Assembly: GCA_030691555.1 (NCBI GenBank)
Contig: JAUYEB010000110.1
Coordinates: forward strand, 1-13,216
Direction: 5' to 3'
DNA from: Candidatus Bathyarchaeota archaeon
GTDB taxonomy: Archaea > Thermoproteota > Bathyarchaeia > TCS64
Length of the DNA: 13,216 nt
Position 1 is the stretch's first letter. Each line of letters opens with the position of its first letter. Positions 12,626-13,216 of the stretch are shown here, in pieces. Below the pieces are notes generated by a model. It worked only from the letters and a program-made list of their open reading frames with translations, had not been told where the DNA came from and did no database searches. A program made the translations under genes and the position numbers.

Positions 12626-12772
12626 GTGAAGTTGAATTCGAGGGTCTTGGCTCACAGCATGGCTTCGTTATCATTCGGGGTTCTATGTCTGCTTTTTGCG
12701 GCGGGCATAGGAGAAACCCGGCGTTACAAGGAGCTACGAGAGCGTCTCAAGGGAGCTTTAGAGGAGGGCTGA
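12626..12772 (+). CDS. Possible 48-residue one-TM protein upstream of TBP
   Basis: A GTG at 12626, with AAGGCGGAG 7 nt before it, opens VKLNSRVLAHSMASLS, then the hydrophobic stretch FGVLCLLFAAGI and a charged helix ETRRYKELRERLKGALEEG. It ends with TGA at 12770-12772, four bases before the TBP ATG. A shorter version starts at ATG 12659 (37 residues). The single hydrophobic segment plus a charged amphipathic tail, and the TBP Shine-Dalgarno sequence lying in its last codons, suggest a small membrane protein translated in the same mRNA as TBP. No family recognised. Confidence 0.4.
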   Translation: MKLNSRVLAHSMASLSFGVLCLLFAAGIGETRRYKELRERLKGALEEG

Positions 12773-12775
12773 GGA

Positions 12776-13216
12776 ATGAGCGAAACAAGCCCTTACGATG
12801 TGAAGATACAGAACGTCGTCGCCTCGGTGACCCTCGACCAGAAGATAAATCTCCTCGACATCATGAAGGTCTTTAGGAACGTGGAGTACAAGCCGAAGCA
12901 ATTCCCCGGACTCGTCTTCAGGCTTAAGCGGCCGAAGACGGCGACCCTCATATTCGGCAGCGGTAAGATGGTCTGCACGGGGGCGAAGTCGGAGAAGCAG
13001 GCGAGGAGCGCGGTGAAGAAGGTGGTCAGGGAGCTGAAGACGAACGGGATCATCATCCTCGGGAAGCCGAAGATCGTTATACAGAACATGGTCGCCTCCG
13101 CGAACCTCCACGGCAAGATCGACCTGGAGGCGATGTCCGACGTCTTGGAGAATGTTATGTATGAGCCTGAGCAGTTCCCCGGCCTGATCTACAGGATGAC
13201 GGAGCCAAAGGTGGTC
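12776..13216 (+). CDS. tbp: TATA-box-binding protein (TBP), 3' end outside the window
   Basis: 147 codons are visible of about 180-190 expected. Two imperfect direct repeats form the saddle. The first covers about residues 8-90 (VKIQNVVASVTLDQKINL ... QFPGLVFRL ... ATLIFGSGKMVCTGAKSEKQARSAV). The second starts near residue 99 (IVIQNMVASANLHGKIDL ... QFPGLIYRM) and runs off the edge. The QFPGL motif occurs in both halves. TBP binds and bends TATA boxes and recruits TFB and RNA polymerase; TFE is encoded upstream in this same window. The ATG at 12776 has GAGGAGG and GAGGA close before it. It is a host core gene, so the element's right boundary should lie upstream of it. Confidence 0.97.
   Translation, partial: MSETSPYDVKIQNVVASVTLDQKINLLDIMKVFRNVEYKPKQFPGLVFRLKRPKTATLIFGSGKMVCTGAKSEKQARSAVKKVVRELKTNGIIILGKPKIVIQNMVASANLHGKIDLEAMSDVLENVMYEPEQFPGLIYRMTEPKVV

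Noticed and set aside
12685..12876. Plus-strand 63-codon frame overlapping the TBP start
   Set aside because: It overlaps TBP out of frame. The alternative frame ending at 12772 has better protein character.
1..13216. CRISPR array or IS element
   Set aside because: No regularly spaced repeats of 20 nt or more were seen, and no transposase or terminal inverted repeats were recognised.

Overview
The window is archaeal. It encodes a TATA-binding protein (TBP, cut off by the right edge), transcription factor TFE, the archaeal tRNA C56 2'-O-methyltransferase Trm56, and a tRNA-Val(UAC) with an encoded CCA. TATA-like boxes sit about 25-30 bp upstream of several starts, and TTG/GTG starts are common. 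The high GC content, the SREARLR-type sensor kinase and the mix of information-processing genes fit a TACK-group lineage (Bathyarchaeia- or Nitrososphaeria-like). That placement is an inference; no 16S rRNA gene is present.

Left part (1-2094): the C-terminal end of a VapC-like PIN-domain toxin, then a T-poor spacer and a secreted zinc phospholipase C/P1-nuclease-like enzyme. The enzyme carries two Ig-like repeats, a carboxypeptidase-regulatory-like domain and a C-terminal membrane anchor. Minus-strand block (2133-6784): a GAF-PAS histidine kinase overlapping a single-domain response regulator; an ArsR-type repressor with CC and CVC cysteine motifs; an ECF-transporter S component whose promoter carries three GTTACTA half-sites; an ACT-domain protein; and a two-TM PH-domain protein. 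The PH gene is divergent from trm56.

Plus-strand core genes (6881-8660): trm56, then tfe coupled to an HD-domain phosphohydrolase that apparently starts at a CTG codon, then tRNA-Val.

Putative integrated element (8661 to about 12.6 kb): a tyrosine recombinase starts 57 bp after the tRNA-Val 3' end. It is followed by a winged-helix regulator and a ribbon-helix-helix protein that share a divergent promoter studded with four TATTCCA boxes. Next comes a plus-strand gene run: an HExxD protein, a small gene that looks frameshifted at an (AG)5 tract, and an HTH protein. A convergent start-less HTH reading frame and small unknown proteins follow. No second copy of the tRNA 3' end was found by eye, so the right end is eroded, lies outside the window, or uses a very short att site. 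Host sequence appears to resume at TBP (12776), perhaps preceded by a small one-TM protein.
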